The notes beneath the pieces are model-generated. The model was not told the DNA's origin. It made no database searches and saw only the letters and a list, made by a program, of their open reading frames with translations. Below are positions 27,141 through 35,513 of a DNA stretch of 64,000 bases, piece by piece. Source of the DNA: Janthinobacterium rivuli (GTDB taxonomy: Bacteria; Pseudomonadota; Gammaproteobacteria; Burkholderiales; Burkholderiaceae_D); the NCBI RefSeq assembly GCF_009208735.1, contig NZ_WFLJ01000006.1:248001-312000 (forward strand), read 5' to 3'. The position numbers were made by a program, and so were the translations under genes. The first letter of the stretch is position 1. Each line of letters starts with the position of its first letter.

Positions 27141-27245
27141 AAAGACAACGTATGGCTCTTGAAAGACAAAACTTGAGGTTTATTTGTCTTCAGTGAGACA
27201 AGCAAAAATCAGTTAAAAGACAAAAAATATCCCTTTTTTGTCTTT
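27141..27245. repeat. Six AGACAA repeats and a 12-bp palindrome before the HigA-like gene
   Basis: AAAGACAA occurs at 27141, 27162 and 27216, a variant GAGACAAG at 27195, and the reverse complement at 27183 and 27238. The last pair forms AAAGACAAAAAA-N6-TTTTTTGTCTTT (27216-27245). Clustered iterated and inverted units upstream of a small HTH gene look like an operator array or an iteron region. Confidence 0.5.
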
Positions 27246-27347
27246 CGATTGATTTTCACCGGACTAGCACTGAATTTTCGCGGAGGCGAAAAAACGTCAT
27301 GCGCATCACTGACAGGCTGGCCTGGAAAAATTAGAGGAGAAGTCGTG

Positions 27348-27638
27348 ATGTTTGAACCTGTATTGAGCCGTATGCATAACCCGCCGCATCCGGGCGCAGT
27401 GCTTAAAGAGTACCTTGGCGACTTGACTCTGAAGGAAGCCGCCGCTGGCCTTCTCATCAGTCGTAGCACGTTGCAACGTATCGTAACCGGCGCTGCAAAA
27501 ATATCACCCGACATGGCCTATCGTCTCAGTGCTGCGTTTGGCACAAGCCCTGAACTATGGGCAGGAATGCAGCTGCGATACGACCTCTATCTTGCAGGCA
27601 AAGTTCCACGTCGGAAGATTAAACGTTTCACTGCGTAG
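27348..27638 (+). CDS. HigA/VapI-like HTH protein, no toxin partner
   Basis: A 96-residue XRE protein of the HigA antitoxin family, recognised by NPPHPGAVLKEYL, the HTH LTLKEAAAGLLISRSTLQRIVTGAAKISPDMAYRLSAAFG and the end ELWAGMQLRYDLY. In classic loci the HigB RNase is encoded immediately upstream, but no HigB-like frame is visible here; the upstream gap holds AGACAA repeats. ATG at 27348 follows AGAGGAGAAG. It may be an orphan antitoxin or a regulator of the neighbouring cargo. Confidence 0.72.
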   Translation: MFEPVLSRMHNPPHPGAVLKEYLGDLTLKEAAAGLLISRSTLQRIVTGAAKISPDMAYRLSAAFGTSPELWAGMQLRYDLYLAGKVPRRKIKRFTA

Positions 27639-28121
27639 CTTGCTTTGCTAACTAGAGGCAGTAAAAATAGCGAGTTGGGGCCTAGGATGGTTGGAGCGAA
27701 GTAGAACCTTTTTTCTCTCGCTGGCATCTATGCGTTTTTGGTCGGCAATTTTCGCAAGCCACGGTTTCAGTCGCTTTTTAACTTTCGTTGCAAATTTGAG
27801 GTGTCTATAATGCGTAAACACTAATAGCTGTTGAAAATAAACTGTTGGTTCGTAATCGATGCGATAGTGCGACAGTAGGCTTAGCTGCCAAATTATTGAG
27901 TGTTCTGACGTTACACTGGGCGGGAAGTAACCTTTCCGCGTATAGTCGGACGTGATTTTTGTGAAGTAAGCTCACTTGCGTATTTTCGCATGAGTCCTTG
28001 ATAATTTGTTTTTAGTTTGCTGGTGCGCTTTGAGATGCCTAAGGAATTTCAATAAATGGAATATTTAATTTAATTTTTGTTAAATTGTTCTCCTCTAAAT
28101 TCTGCATGTTCTGGAAATAAA
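27639..28121. other. AT-rich non-coding gap between HigA-like gene and cargo operon
   Basis: 483 bases without a convincing gene. They become steadily more AT-rich toward the right (for example TATTTAATTTAATTTTTG around 28060). A promoter for the DUF262 gene should lie here, but no single -35/-10 pair stands out from the AT-rich background. No palindromic array or tRNA was seen. Confidence 0.5.
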
Positions 28122-29165
28122 ATGTTAAACAGTGAAGAAAAAACCCTTAATTTATACCCTATTGATTACCCATTTGAAACTTTGGTGGCAAGAATAAATT
28201 CCACGCCATCAAAGTTGATACTTGATCCAGATTTTCAAAGAAAATATAAATGGGATAAAATTGGTTGGGAGCGTGCATCAAAGTTTATTGAATCATGTCT
28301 AATGCGAATTCCTTTGCCTTCTTGCTATTTTGCAGAAGATGAATCTGGACGACATCTTGTTATAGATGGTGTCCAAAGGCTAACGACTATTATGAAGTTC
28401 CTTAATGATGAATTTGCTTTGGAGGGAATGACAACCTTTAGGGATTTGGAAGGGAAGAAATTTTCGGAAATTGGTAAATATGCAGCCGAATTAGAAGCTA
28501 CTACAATTCGTTGTATTGTCCTAAGAAAAGAAAACCCAAAAAATCTAATCACTGAAATATTTTCAAGATTGAATCAAGGGGCTGTTCAGCTTTCTCCACA
28601 AGAAGTACGTCATGCGTTATTCCCAGGTAGCTTTGATAAATTATTGGATGAATTAGCAGAAAATCCTTTAATTGCAAATTTTGGTATGGCAGAAGATTCT
28701 TCTAGAAGAAAAGATAGCAGGGAATCTCAAGAGCAAGTTTTACGTTTCTTTGCTTTCTATCATGGTATGGAAAAGTACGAGGGGAATTTGAAAAATTTTC
28801 TAGATGACTATATGCAGGAAAATAAAGAGCTGGCTAAAAGGCAAATTTCTAAAATGCGCCATTTATTTAACTCTGCTCTTGAGAAGTGTATATCCGTATT
28901 TGGTGAAGATGATGTCTTTACAGATACAAATAAGTCTCGCTCTAAGCAAGGCCTGGTCTACTATGATTTATTGATGCCAACTGTAGGGACATTAAGTGAT
29001 GAAATTATCGAGGAAAAATCTGAAGAAATTGCGGCCGCGTTTAAAAGTATATGTAGATCAGAACCTTTCAAACGAACTGTTTCCCAAGGGCTTCAAAAGC
29101 AATCTTCAATAGTTAGACGTAGAAAACTTTGGGATGATAGCTTGCAGGAAGTGATAAATGGCTAA
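28122..29165 (+). CDS. DUF262-domain protein (GmrS-like N-terminal domain only)
   Basis: A 347-residue protein with the DUF262/ParB-like nuclease-NTPase fold. Key motifs: DPDFQRKYKWD at residues 35-45, IPLPS at 63-67, DGVQRLTT at 82-89 (the family's DGQQR motif) and FSRLNQG...EVRHALFPG at 147-169. The HNH-type DUF1524 domain of type IV restriction enzymes (GmrSD) is absent: the rest is helical and of unknown type. The next gene's ATG overlaps its stop by eight bases. Strong AT-bias and Lys/Asn/Ile-rich codon use mark recent transfer. Role inferred: recognition/NTPase half of a defence module. Confidence 0.72.
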   Translation: MLNSEEKTLNLYPIDYPFETLVARINSTPSKLILDPDFQRKYKWDKIGWERASKFIESCLMRIPLPSCYFAEDESGRHLVIDGVQRLTTIMKFLNDEFALEGMTTFRDLEGKKFSEIGKYAAELEATTIRCIVLRKENPKNLITEIFSRLNQGAVQLSPQEVRHALFPGSFDKLLDELAENPLIANFGMAEDSSRRKDSRESQEQVLRFFAFYHGMEKYEGNLKNFLDDYMQENKELAKRQISKMRHLFNSALEKCISVFGEDDVFTDTNKSRSKQGLVYYDLLMPTVGTLSDEIIEEKSEEIAAAFKSICRSEPFKRTVSQGLQKQSSIVRRRKLWDDSLQEVING

Positions 29166-29742
29166 TAGCGCTGTTTGTGATAAATATATAGCTATGTATG
29201 AAGCTCTCAAAGGGATTATTGCCGAATCTCAGCAGCGTGTAGTATCAACGCCGCCAGATAATTTCTTCATAGATAATATGAATTTTTTTGTCAAAGCATA
29301 TTTGATTAATATGTGTACGTACATGGAGTCTTACTTGCAGGAAATATGTTTGCAGCACAGTAAGAAAATTACAGATAGGGTTTTAAGCGCCAATATTCCG
29401 CACAATTTTTTGCATTGGAAATTTGCAACAAAAAAACATAAAGAAAAAGATTTTGAATTTTCACCAATAAATATAGTAATTGAGAAGCGTGAAATTTCTG
29501 ATGAGCTTTCTGCAAATGTTTATAAGACGAGTGATGTATTTAGGAATTTAGGTATTGATTTGTCCACTTGTGCCGAGTATGTGGCTAAAAAAGATATAAT
29601 AAAGATTATGGTAACGAAGAGAAATAATATCATTCATCATAACGACGGTGCTTCTGATGTGACCTTAAACGATCTTTTGAATAAAGTAGATGATTTTTTG
29701 GCTTATATGATTGGTATAGACACAATTGTTTTAAGTCAGTAA
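29158..29742 (+). CDS. HEPN-domain protein (MAE_28990-like), candidate RNase
   Basis: A 194-residue helical protein. The C-terminal HEPN signature R-x4-H is present as RNNIIHH (Arg155, His160, His161); this motif cleaves RNA in HEPN toxins and defence RNases. The N-terminal half (FVKAYLINMCTYMESYLQEICLQHSKK) resembles the MAE_28990/MAE_18760-type HEPN family that recurs beside DUF262 genes. It starts eight bases before the DUF262 stop, so the two are coupled. The nearest named assignment is by motif and context, not by alignment. A 12-bp-stem terminator follows. Confidence 0.62.
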   Translation: MANSAVCDKYIAMYEALKGIIAESQQRVVSTPPDNFFIDNMNFFVKAYLINMCTYMESYLQEICLQHSKKITDRVLSANIPHNFLHWKFATKKHKEKDFEFSPINIVIEKREISDELSANVYKTSDVFRNLGIDLSTCAEYVAKKDIIKIMVTKRNNIIHHNDGASDVTLNDLLNKVDDFLAYMIGIDTIVLSQ

Positions 29743-29778
29743 TTAATATTTTAACGTTGGTTATGGTTTATATTGAAC

Positions 29779-29830
29779 ATGGGTTGAATTTCATTTTTTA
29801 AAAATTATGTCAATTCAACCCATTTTTTTT
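29779..29830 (+). terminator. Terminator of the DUF262-HEPN operon
   Basis: A perfect 12-bp stem (ATGGGTTGAATT/AATTCAACCCAT) with a 21-base loop is followed by eight T. Its right arm overlaps the end of the convergent integrase gene. It marks the end of the two-gene cargo operon. Confidence 0.8.
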
Positions 29831-30795
29831 GCCAAGTCTTCGGCGCGAAGGTGTGTGTATCGTTTTAGCATGTCTAGGGTTTTGTGTCCGGTTATCGCTG
29901 CCACTTCCATTACATTCAAACCTTTTTCAAATAATCGACTAGTTGCCTCATGACGTAAATCGTGGAAGCGTAGGCCTGAAATATTTGCTCTATGTGGTTT
30001 GCAAGCTCGTTCAAAGGCCTGACTCATAGACTCTGCTTGTAAGATAAAAACTCTTCCCTCGATCTTTGCGCCGAAGTTCTTTAGCGACTTGACCGCAGTT
30101 GTCGACAGGGGAACCGTGCGAGGCACATCTGTTTTTGTCTTAGGTAGGTGTGCTGTTTGTTTTTTTAGATCAACCTCGTCCCAAGTCAGTGAGGCCAGCT
30201 CGCTCCGGCGCATGCCTGTTTCAACAGCTAAGGTAACAATCGTTCGCAACTCGTCAGAGCCTGTGCTTTCGAGAATCTTGGTAATTTCCTCTTCCGTTAC
30301 CCTACGATCCCGACCACGGGGTTTGATCGGCTTGCGTACCTGGGCAGTTGGTAATCCACCAGGTAGAGCGATACCCCAGTCCATGGTGGCGGTTTTAAGA
30401 ACCCGGTTCAGTAGATTGATTTCGTGAATTACGGACTGTGGCCCGACAACCTTCAAGCGTTGGTCACGAAACCTTGCAACCTGAGTAGAGTTCAGGCTGG
30501 CCAGGCGATAATCTCCAAATGCCTCTGCCAATGTTTTGATGCGAGACTTATCTGATTGCTCGCTGCGCTTAGTTGGTAGTACCTCGGTAGCGAATCGTTC
30601 CAGTACGTCTTTGACGAGTGTTGCTTCGGCTTCGGTGCGTGATACGAACACGCCGCGCTCCATCTCGGATTCGATGATGGTTGCCCAGCGCCTGGCGTCG
30701 GCTTCCTTGGTGAAGGTCTTGGTCTGGGTAGGGTAGCCGCGCTTGCGAATTTGTACGTGGTACTGGCCTTCGCCTTTTTTACGGATGGTGGGCAT
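29815..30795 (-). CDS. Tyrosine recombinase (integrase) of the element
   Basis: A 326-residue site-specific recombinase next to attR. Residues 1-60 form an AP2-like arm-binding domain (GEGQYHVQIRKRGYPTQTKTF), 60-150 a core-binding SAM-like domain, and 165-326 the catalytic domain with Arg196 (TGMRRSEL), His278-x2-Arg281 (HDLRHEAT), His304 (TGHKTL) and nucleophile Tyr313 (KRYTH). All catalytic residues are intact. Two further in-frame ATGs lie upstream (30813, 30837); 30795 gives the usual MPTIRKKG start, and no strong RBS distinguishes them. Confidence 0.9.
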   Translation of the reverse strand: MPTIRKKGEGQYHVQIRKRGYPTQTKTFTKEADARRWATIIESEMERGVFVSRTEAEATLVKDVLERFATEVLPTKRSEQSDKSRIKTLAEAFGDYRLASLNSTQVARFRDQRLKVVGPQSVIHEINLLNRVLKTATMDWGIALPGGLPTAQVRKPIKPRGRDRRVTEEEITKILESTGSDELRTIVTLAVETGMRRSELASLTWDEVDLKKQTAHLPKTKTDVPRTVPLSTTAVKSLKNFGAKIEGRVFILQAESMSQAFERACKPHRANISGLRFHDLRHEATSRLFEKGLNVMEVAAITGHKTLDMLKRYTHLRAEDLAKKMG

Positions 30796-30829
30796 TGTGT
30801 TTGTTGGCAGCATTGAAATGAGGCAACAG

Positions 30830-30847
30830 TGTGCCAAAATTGTGCCA
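30830..30847 (+). repeat. Putative integrase arm-type site, right copy
   Basis: Identical to TGTGCCAAAATTGTGCCA at 22545-22562, in the same orientation. It lies between the integrase start and attR. Confidence 0.6.
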
Positions 30848-30896
30848 ATAAAGGTGAAATATATCGCTAAGGCCCATGGATGCTAGTGCTAATTTG

Positions 30897-30944
30897 GGCC
30901 TCCGAAGCCAAGGGTCGTGGGTTCGATCCCCGCCAGCCGCACCA
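30897..30944 (+). repeat. attR: duplicated 3' end of tRNA-Arg
   Basis: A 48-base exact copy of tRNA-Arg positions 22413-22460, including the anticodon-arm half, T-arm and CCA. It lacks the 5' half, so it is a tRNA fragment rather than a gene, left when the element integrated. Confidence 0.93.
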
Positions 30945-30993
30945 AGATTGTCCTCGCTTCATTTCTTCCATTGGTTTAGCCGCGTCGCTGATC

Positions 30994-31329
30994 TCAGCGT
31001 GGCGCGAATTTGCCTGCGCCTTGCGCGATGCCGCGCAGCCAATGCGGCTTCCAGCTGAGCGTGAAGGCCACGGCCATGATGCCGGCGCCCATCATCAGTA
31101 TCCACAGCAGCAGGCCAAAACCGGTGCCGTGACCCGCCACGCACAGTGCGCCGCTCAGCGCCAGGGCGGCGCCGGCAGCGTAGCGCCAGCGGCGGCGCAG
31201 CCGTGCCGAGGGCGCGGCGCGGTGCGCGCCGACGCTCGCTGCCCAGTGTTCTTCTTGTGATAGCGCAAGCAAGGCAAACGCCAGATAGGTGCCTGCCGCG
31301 GCGGCGCAGGTCAGTAACAGTTCAAGCAT
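30994..31329 (-). CDS. DUF3325 family membrane protein
   Basis: A 111-residue protein with three hydrophobic helices (LTCAAAAGTYLAFALLALS, YAAGAALALSGALCVAG, LLLWILMMGAGIMAVAF). DUF3325 proteins close siderophore-uptake operons of the type receptor-DUF3649-PepSY-DUF3325, exactly the order here. ATG at 31329 overlaps the last eight bases of the PepSY gene, so translation is coupled. Biochemical role unknown. Confidence 0.75.
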   Translation of the reverse strand: MLELLLTCAAAAGTYLAFALLALSQEEHWAASVGAHRAAPSARLRRRWRYAAGAALALSGALCVAGHGTGFGLLLWILMMGAGIMAVAFTLSWKPHWLRGIAQGAGKFAPR

Positions 31330-32854
31330 GTAATCCTTTCCCTGCCTTGCGGCCCAGGCGGCGTGCGCTGGCCGCGGCCAGCACGGCTGTCGCCAGCAGC
31401 AGCAAGTCCATGCCGGCCACGGCATGCTGGCCCGTGGCCAGCGCGTGGAGCGGATGGTCGCCCGTGGTGAGCGCGTTCAGCAGCGCTGCCAGCAGGGCCA
31501 TGGCGGCGATCAGCCAGGCCTGCTCGCGCCAGGCATGGCCGGCGCGCAGCCAGGCGTGCAGGAAGGCGGCCAACCAGACCACGTAGAAGGCCGCCATTTC
31601 CAGGCTGGCGCGCGGCATGCCAGCGATGCTGGCGTCGAGCGGCAACAGGCGGTTGGCAACGAAGAAGGCCAGCGTGGCCAGCATGATGCCTGTCACGCTG
31701 CCGATGGCCAGGCCCTCCACCACGCGCACGCCGTGCAAGCCTTGTTTGGCGTGCCGCGCGCGGCGTCCCTCCAGCCAGAACAGGTAGCCCGTGGCGATCA
31801 GCAGGCAGCCGGACAGGCCGCCCAGGAAATACAGCCAGCGCAAGGTCCAGTGGTTGAAGCGGATGAAATGCAGGCCGGACATGACGCGCTGCGCCGTCAT
31901 CACGGGCGCGGCCTGGAAACGCTGCAGCAGCGCGCCCGTGCCGGCGTCAAAATACAGCTGGTCCAGGTTCATCGTGATATCGCCTGTATAGGAACGGCGC
32001 AGCTCGACGTAGCTGTTGGCGTCGCCCGGGTGCCAGACGCGCATGAAATACGGCTGTCCGCCATGCCATTCGCGTTCGGCCAGCCTGGCCATGGCGTCGA
32101 TCGACGCCAGCGTGCCGGGCTGTCCCGTCTTGGCGCGCTTGAAGCGGCCATAGGCTTGCGCCATGAAGGCGCTCTTGGCCTGTTCGCCGCGGCCATACGT
32201 GGCTTCATGCGCCTGCGGAAAGTAGATCGTGATGAAAATGATCAATCCGGACAAGGTGATCAGGAAATGAAACGGCAGCGCCGCCAGGCCGCTCAGGTTA
32301 TGCAGGTCCAGCGCACTGCGCTGCAGCCGCTTGCGGGGGCGAAACGTGAAGAATTGCGCGAGGATTTTCTTGTGGATGACGACGCCGGAAACGAGCAGCA
32401 CCAGCATCGCCATCGCCGCCAGTCCCACCAGCCATTTGCCGATGTCCAGCCAGGTGAGGTGCAGGCTGTAGTGAAACGGAAAGATAAAGCCCGATCCTCC
32501 TGCCGTTCCCTGCTCGGGGAGGAAGGCATGGCTGGCGGGATCGAGCTGGCGCGCCACGCTGTCCTTGCCGAGGCGATAGGAAAAGCCCAGCGTCGGTTCG
32601 CGTGGCGTGGGCAGGTCGACGCGCCACTGGCTGGCGCCGGCCGGTACGGCAGGCAGCACGGCGCGGGCGATACGGTCGAGGGAGAGCGGCTGCGTGGCGG
32701 GCGCCAGCCGCGTTTGCGGCATCATCCAGCGGTCGATTTCGGCGTCGAAGACGCTCAGGGTGCCCATCCAGAAAATGGCGAACAGCACGCTGCCCAGGAT
32801 GACGCCGGCCCAGCTGTGCAGCCAGACCATGGATTTGCCAAACGTGCGTTCCAT
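31322..32854 (-). CDS. PepSY-associated membrane protein (siderophore-uptake linked)
   Basis: A 510-residue inner-membrane protein with four or more helices: an N-terminal one (SMVWLHSWAGVILGSVLFAIFW), one near residue 140, one near 195 and a C-terminal set. PepSY_TM/FoxB-like proteins act as ferrisiderophore reductases or accessory factors for TonB receptors. WLHSWAG and LDLHNLSG are family hallmarks. The start at 32854 follows AGGAAA. It belongs to the Fur-type operon read from 35322. Confidence 0.8.
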   Translation of the reverse strand: MERTFGKSMVWLHSWAGVILGSVLFAIFWMGTLSVFDAEIDRWMMPQTRLAPATQPLSLDRIARAVLPAVPAGASQWRVDLPTPREPTLGFSYRLGKDSVARQLDPASHAFLPEQGTAGGSGFIFPFHYSLHLTWLDIGKWLVGLAAMAMLVLLVSGVVIHKKILAQFFTFRPRKRLQRSALDLHNLSGLAALPFHFLITLSGLIIFITIYFPQAHEATYGRGEQAKSAFMAQAYGRFKRAKTGQPGTLASIDAMARLAEREWHGGQPYFMRVWHPGDANSYVELRRSYTGDITMNLDQLYFDAGTGALLQRFQAAPVMTAQRVMSGLHFIRFNHWTLRWLYFLGGLSGCLLIATGYLFWLEGRRARHAKQGLHGVRVVEGLAIGSVTGIMLATLAFFVANRLLPLDASIAGMPRASLEMAAFYVVWLAAFLHAWLRAGHAWREQAWLIAAMALLAALLNALTTGDHPLHALATGQHAVAGMDLLLLATAVLAAASARRLGRKAGKGLHA

Positions 32855-32865
32855 GCGGCCGTTTC

Positions 32866-33171
32866 CTAGGTGATCAGCGTTGGCAGGACGGCCAGCACCG
32901 TGGCGCTGGCGCCCAGGCGCAGCCACAGGCGTGCCAGCGACGGCACGCTAAAGCCCCACAGCAACAGCAGCAAATACACGATAAAGCCCAGCATCGCCGC
33001 CAGCACCACCGCTTCCGAACGGGCCATGCCCAGGCGCGCCAGCACGGCGCCGGCCGCCGTCACGCCCAGCGCCGTGACGGCGTAGCCGCCCGCCACGGCG
33101 CCAGTCACGCGCAGCAGCATGCGTGCCGGGGCGGCGACTCTGGCGATGCTGGCGCGTGCGCGCGTCGTCAT
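32866..33171 (-). CDS. DUF3649 family small membrane protein
   Basis: A 101-residue protein with about three hydrophobic helices (VTGAVAGGYAVTALGVTAAG, AVVLAAMLGFIVYLLLLLWGFSV, LRLGASATVLAVLPTLIT). DUF3649 genes lie between a siderophore receptor and a PepSY protein; the gaps here are 9 and 11 bases. Function unknown, accessory to iron uptake by context. Confidence 0.75.
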   Translation of the reverse strand: MTTRARASIARVAAPARMLLRVTGAVAGGYAVTALGVTAAGAVLARLGMARSEAVVLAAMLGFIVYLLLLLWGFSVPSLARLWLRLGASATVLAVLPTLIT

Positions 33172-33180
33172 GCGGGCCCC

Positions 33181-35322
33181 TTAAAAGCGCAGGGAGTAGC
33201 CGAGCGACAAGGTGCGTCCCCGTCCGGCGAAGTAGCGTTTGGGCTCGACCAGCGCGCTTTGCGAGTAATACGTGATGTAGTCGCGGTCGAACAGGTTGGC
33301 CACCGCCAGGCGCAGCTCGCCCCTGGGCAGGCGGTAGCTGGCCGTCGCATCGACCAGCGTGTAGCCGCTGAAATCCTTGGCCGGGTCGTCGAAGGACTGG
33401 CGGAAGGCGTGCTGCGCCTGCACGAAGGTTTTCAGCTGGGCGTTCCAGTCGGCCGACCAGGTGGCGATCAGGCGGTTGGGCGCCACGTTCAAGCCGTCGA
33501 GGCGGGCGTCCAGGCTGCCGTTCTCGTCGCTGTCATAGCGGCCCTTGGTGTAGGAATAGGCGAGCTTGGCGCGCTGGGCCGCGTTCAGGCGCAGGCCGAC
33601 GCTCGCTTCCACGCCTTCGATGCGGGTTTTTTCACGCGCCATCATGAAGGCGCCATTGATGGGCACGATGCGCGTGCCGAAATCCGAATCGGAGCGGAAA
33701 TAGCTGGCGTCCGCATCCCACGCGCCCTTGCGCACGCGCGTGCCGACTTCGATGCTCTTCGTGAGTATCGGCTCCAGGTTGTGCATGTTGGCGATGCTGA
33801 GGCCCGGCGTGTTGATCGAGCGCAATACCCTGCCGATATCGGGCATGCCGAAGCCTTCGGAATAGCTGCCGAACACGGTGACGTCTTGCAGCGGGGTGTA
33901 GACGAGTCCGGCGTTGACCAGGGTTTCATTGAATTTCAGCTTGCCGCCCGTCACCTTGACGCGTTTGTACTGCGCCAGGGTCTGATAGCTGTCGATGCGC
34001 AGGTCCGCATTTTCCTTGCGCACGCCCGCGTGCAGCGTGAGCTGGCTGGTCAGCTTGTATTCGCCCTGCAGGAACAATGACAGGTTGCGGTATTCGGACT
34101 CGGGCACATAGGTGCGCCCCGTCGCGTACAGGTCTTGCTTGCCCTTGTCGAACAGGGTGTCGAAGCCCGCCGTCAGTTTCAGGCGGCCATCGAGCAAGTC
34201 CGAGCGGCTCAGGCCGACCTTGCTGCCGTATTTGGAGGCGACGGCGCGCGACTGGTCGTACAGCTTGCCGACGGGAGCGATGCTGGCGTCCTGGAAGGTG
34301 GCGGAATTGTCCGCGCCAAACAAGCCTTCGAATTCCTGGTTGAAGACCATGGCCGACAGTTCCATGCCGGCCAGGTTGGCGTGGCTGTAGCTGAGGCTGG
34401 AGGTCCAGACATCGTTCCAGGGCGCGATGCCTGGCGGCTCGCCTTTCACCGATACGCTGGGCAAGCCCGTGGCGCGGTCGCCGGCGACGACCAGGTAGCC
34501 GGCCTTCGACTTGATCTTGTAGCGGTTGAGGGATAGCTGCAGACGCTGGTTGTCATCGATGACATAGCCCAGCTTGGCGAGCACGTCATACGTGCGCGAA
34601 TCCATCAGGTCGCCCTGCGTATTGTCGCTGCCGATAGGGCGGCCCTTGCCATCCAGATGCAGCCCCTGGTCTTCGTACGAGGCGGCCAGCAGGTATTCCA
34701 GCTTGTCCGTGCGTCCGTCCAGGCGGTAGCTGGTCTTGTAATTCATCACGTCGGAACCCGTTTGCGCCGTGGGCGCCGTCGCCTGCATGTCAATGTGCTG
34801 GTTGAAGCTGCCCTTTTCAGGACGCCGCGTGATGATGTTGATGGTGCCGCCCGTGGCGCCCAGGCCATTGATGGCATTCGCGCCCTGGATCACTTCGATG
34901 CGCTCGACCATGGAAAAGTCGATGGTATGGGCTTCGCGTCCCGTGGGGCGCATGGGATTCGATTGCGGCACGCCGTCGACGAGGATCAGCGGTGTGCGTC
35001 CGCGCAGGGTTTCGCCCGAGCCATTCATCTTGCCGCGGCTGGGCGTGTAGGACGGCAGCACGCTGCTCAGGACATCCGAGGAATTGCCGGAAATGGCCAG
35101 CTGCCGCGCGATTTCCGCCTTGCTGATGATGACCACGGTTTGCGGCGCCTTGTCTGCCGCGATATTCGAACGCGAGGCGGACACCACCACGGCCTGCATC
35201 TGGCCGTCCGTCCCGCCGCCGTCCACCGCCAGCTGCGCCATGGCGGATGGCGCCGCCAAGGCAGCCATCAGGGCCGCGTACAGGGGGTGATAAGGCAACG
35301 GCATGCTTTTGAATAACTTCAC
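33181..35322 (-). CDS. TonB-dependent siderophore receptor
   Basis: An outer-membrane receptor of 713 residues with a signal peptide (AALMAALAAPSAMAQ). The plug domain (QTVVIISKAEIARQLAISGN, RTPLILVDGVPQ, VERIEVIQGANAINGLGATGG) precedes a 22-stranded barrel ending in the aromatic LSLGYSLRF. It is the first gene of an operon with DUF3649, PepSY and DUF3325 genes, and a Fur box lies 190 bases upstream. The ligand is not predictable from sequence; a hydroxamate or catecholate siderophore is plausible. Confidence 0.9.
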   Translation of the reverse strand: MKLFKSMPLPYHPLYAALMAALAAPSAMAQLAVDGGGTDGQMQAVVVSASRSNIAADKAPQTVVIISKAEIARQLAISGNSSDVLSSVLPSYTPSRGKMNGSGETLRGRTPLILVDGVPQSNPMRPTGREAHTIDFSMVERIEVIQGANAINGLGATGGTINIITRRPEKGSFNQHIDMQATAPTAQTGSDVMNYKTSYRLDGRTDKLEYLLAASYEDQGLHLDGKGRPIGSDNTQGDLMDSRTYDVLAKLGYVIDDNQRLQLSLNRYKIKSKAGYLVVAGDRATGLPSVSVKGEPPGIAPWNDVWTSSLSYSHANLAGMELSAMVFNQEFEGLFGADNSATFQDASIAPVGKLYDQSRAVASKYGSKVGLSRSDLLDGRLKLTAGFDTLFDKGKQDLYATGRTYVPESEYRNLSLFLQGEYKLTSQLTLHAGVRKENADLRIDSYQTLAQYKRVKVTGGKLKFNETLVNAGLVYTPLQDVTVFGSYSEGFGMPDIGRVLRSINTPGLSIANMHNLEPILTKSIEVGTRVRKGAWDADASYFRSDSDFGTRIVPINGAFMMAREKTRIEGVEASVGLRLNAAQRAKLAYSYTKGRYDSDENGSLDARLDGLNVAPNRLIATWSADWNAQLKTFVQAQHAFRQSFDDPAKDFSGYTLVDATASYRLPRGELRLAVANLFDRDYITYYSQSALVEPKRYFAGRGRTLSLGYSLRF

Positions 35323-35513
35323 AGGATGTCCTTCAGACTGAGGGTGGGAATGTCATGGCCGCGAGGAAATGGCACTGTTGTGGACATGCGCAACATTCCA
35401 TGGCCTGCCACGTTGGCGGCAAGCCATCGTCTTAAAGAACCCGAGCTCATCGCCAGTGACTGTTGACAGGCAGGGCGCCGGCAGGGGAAAGATGCCCGTC
35501 TGCTTGCCTGCCT

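Larger units (their letters stand above)
22413..30944. mobile_element. Integrated element: decayed filamentous prophage with AT-rich cargo
   Basis: Bounded by the 48-bp tRNA-Arg repeat and carrying a tyrosine integrase beside attR. The left two thirds hold an inovirus-like module in normal order: repressor, HTH protein, ssDNA-binding protein, small proteins, major coat, terminator, adsorption protein, minor coat, Zot and secretin. At least three genes are damaged by deletions and no replication initiator is visible, so it is probably not a productive phage. The right third is AT-rich cargo (HigA-like gene and DUF262-HEPN pair). Base composition differs visibly from the flanks. Confidence 0.88.

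Noticed and set aside
27120..27347. HigB-like toxin upstream of the HigA-like gene
   Set aside because: No frame of 80-110 residues with RelE-like motifs was seen on either strand.
28122..29165. Complete GmrSD-type restriction enzyme
   Set aside because: The DUF1524/HNH half is absent; only the DUF262 domain is visible, with an unrelated helical C-terminus.
30897..30944. Second tRNA-Arg gene
   Set aside because: Only the 3' half with the anticodon stem, T-arm and CCA is present; the acceptor 5' strand and D-arm are missing, so it is attR.
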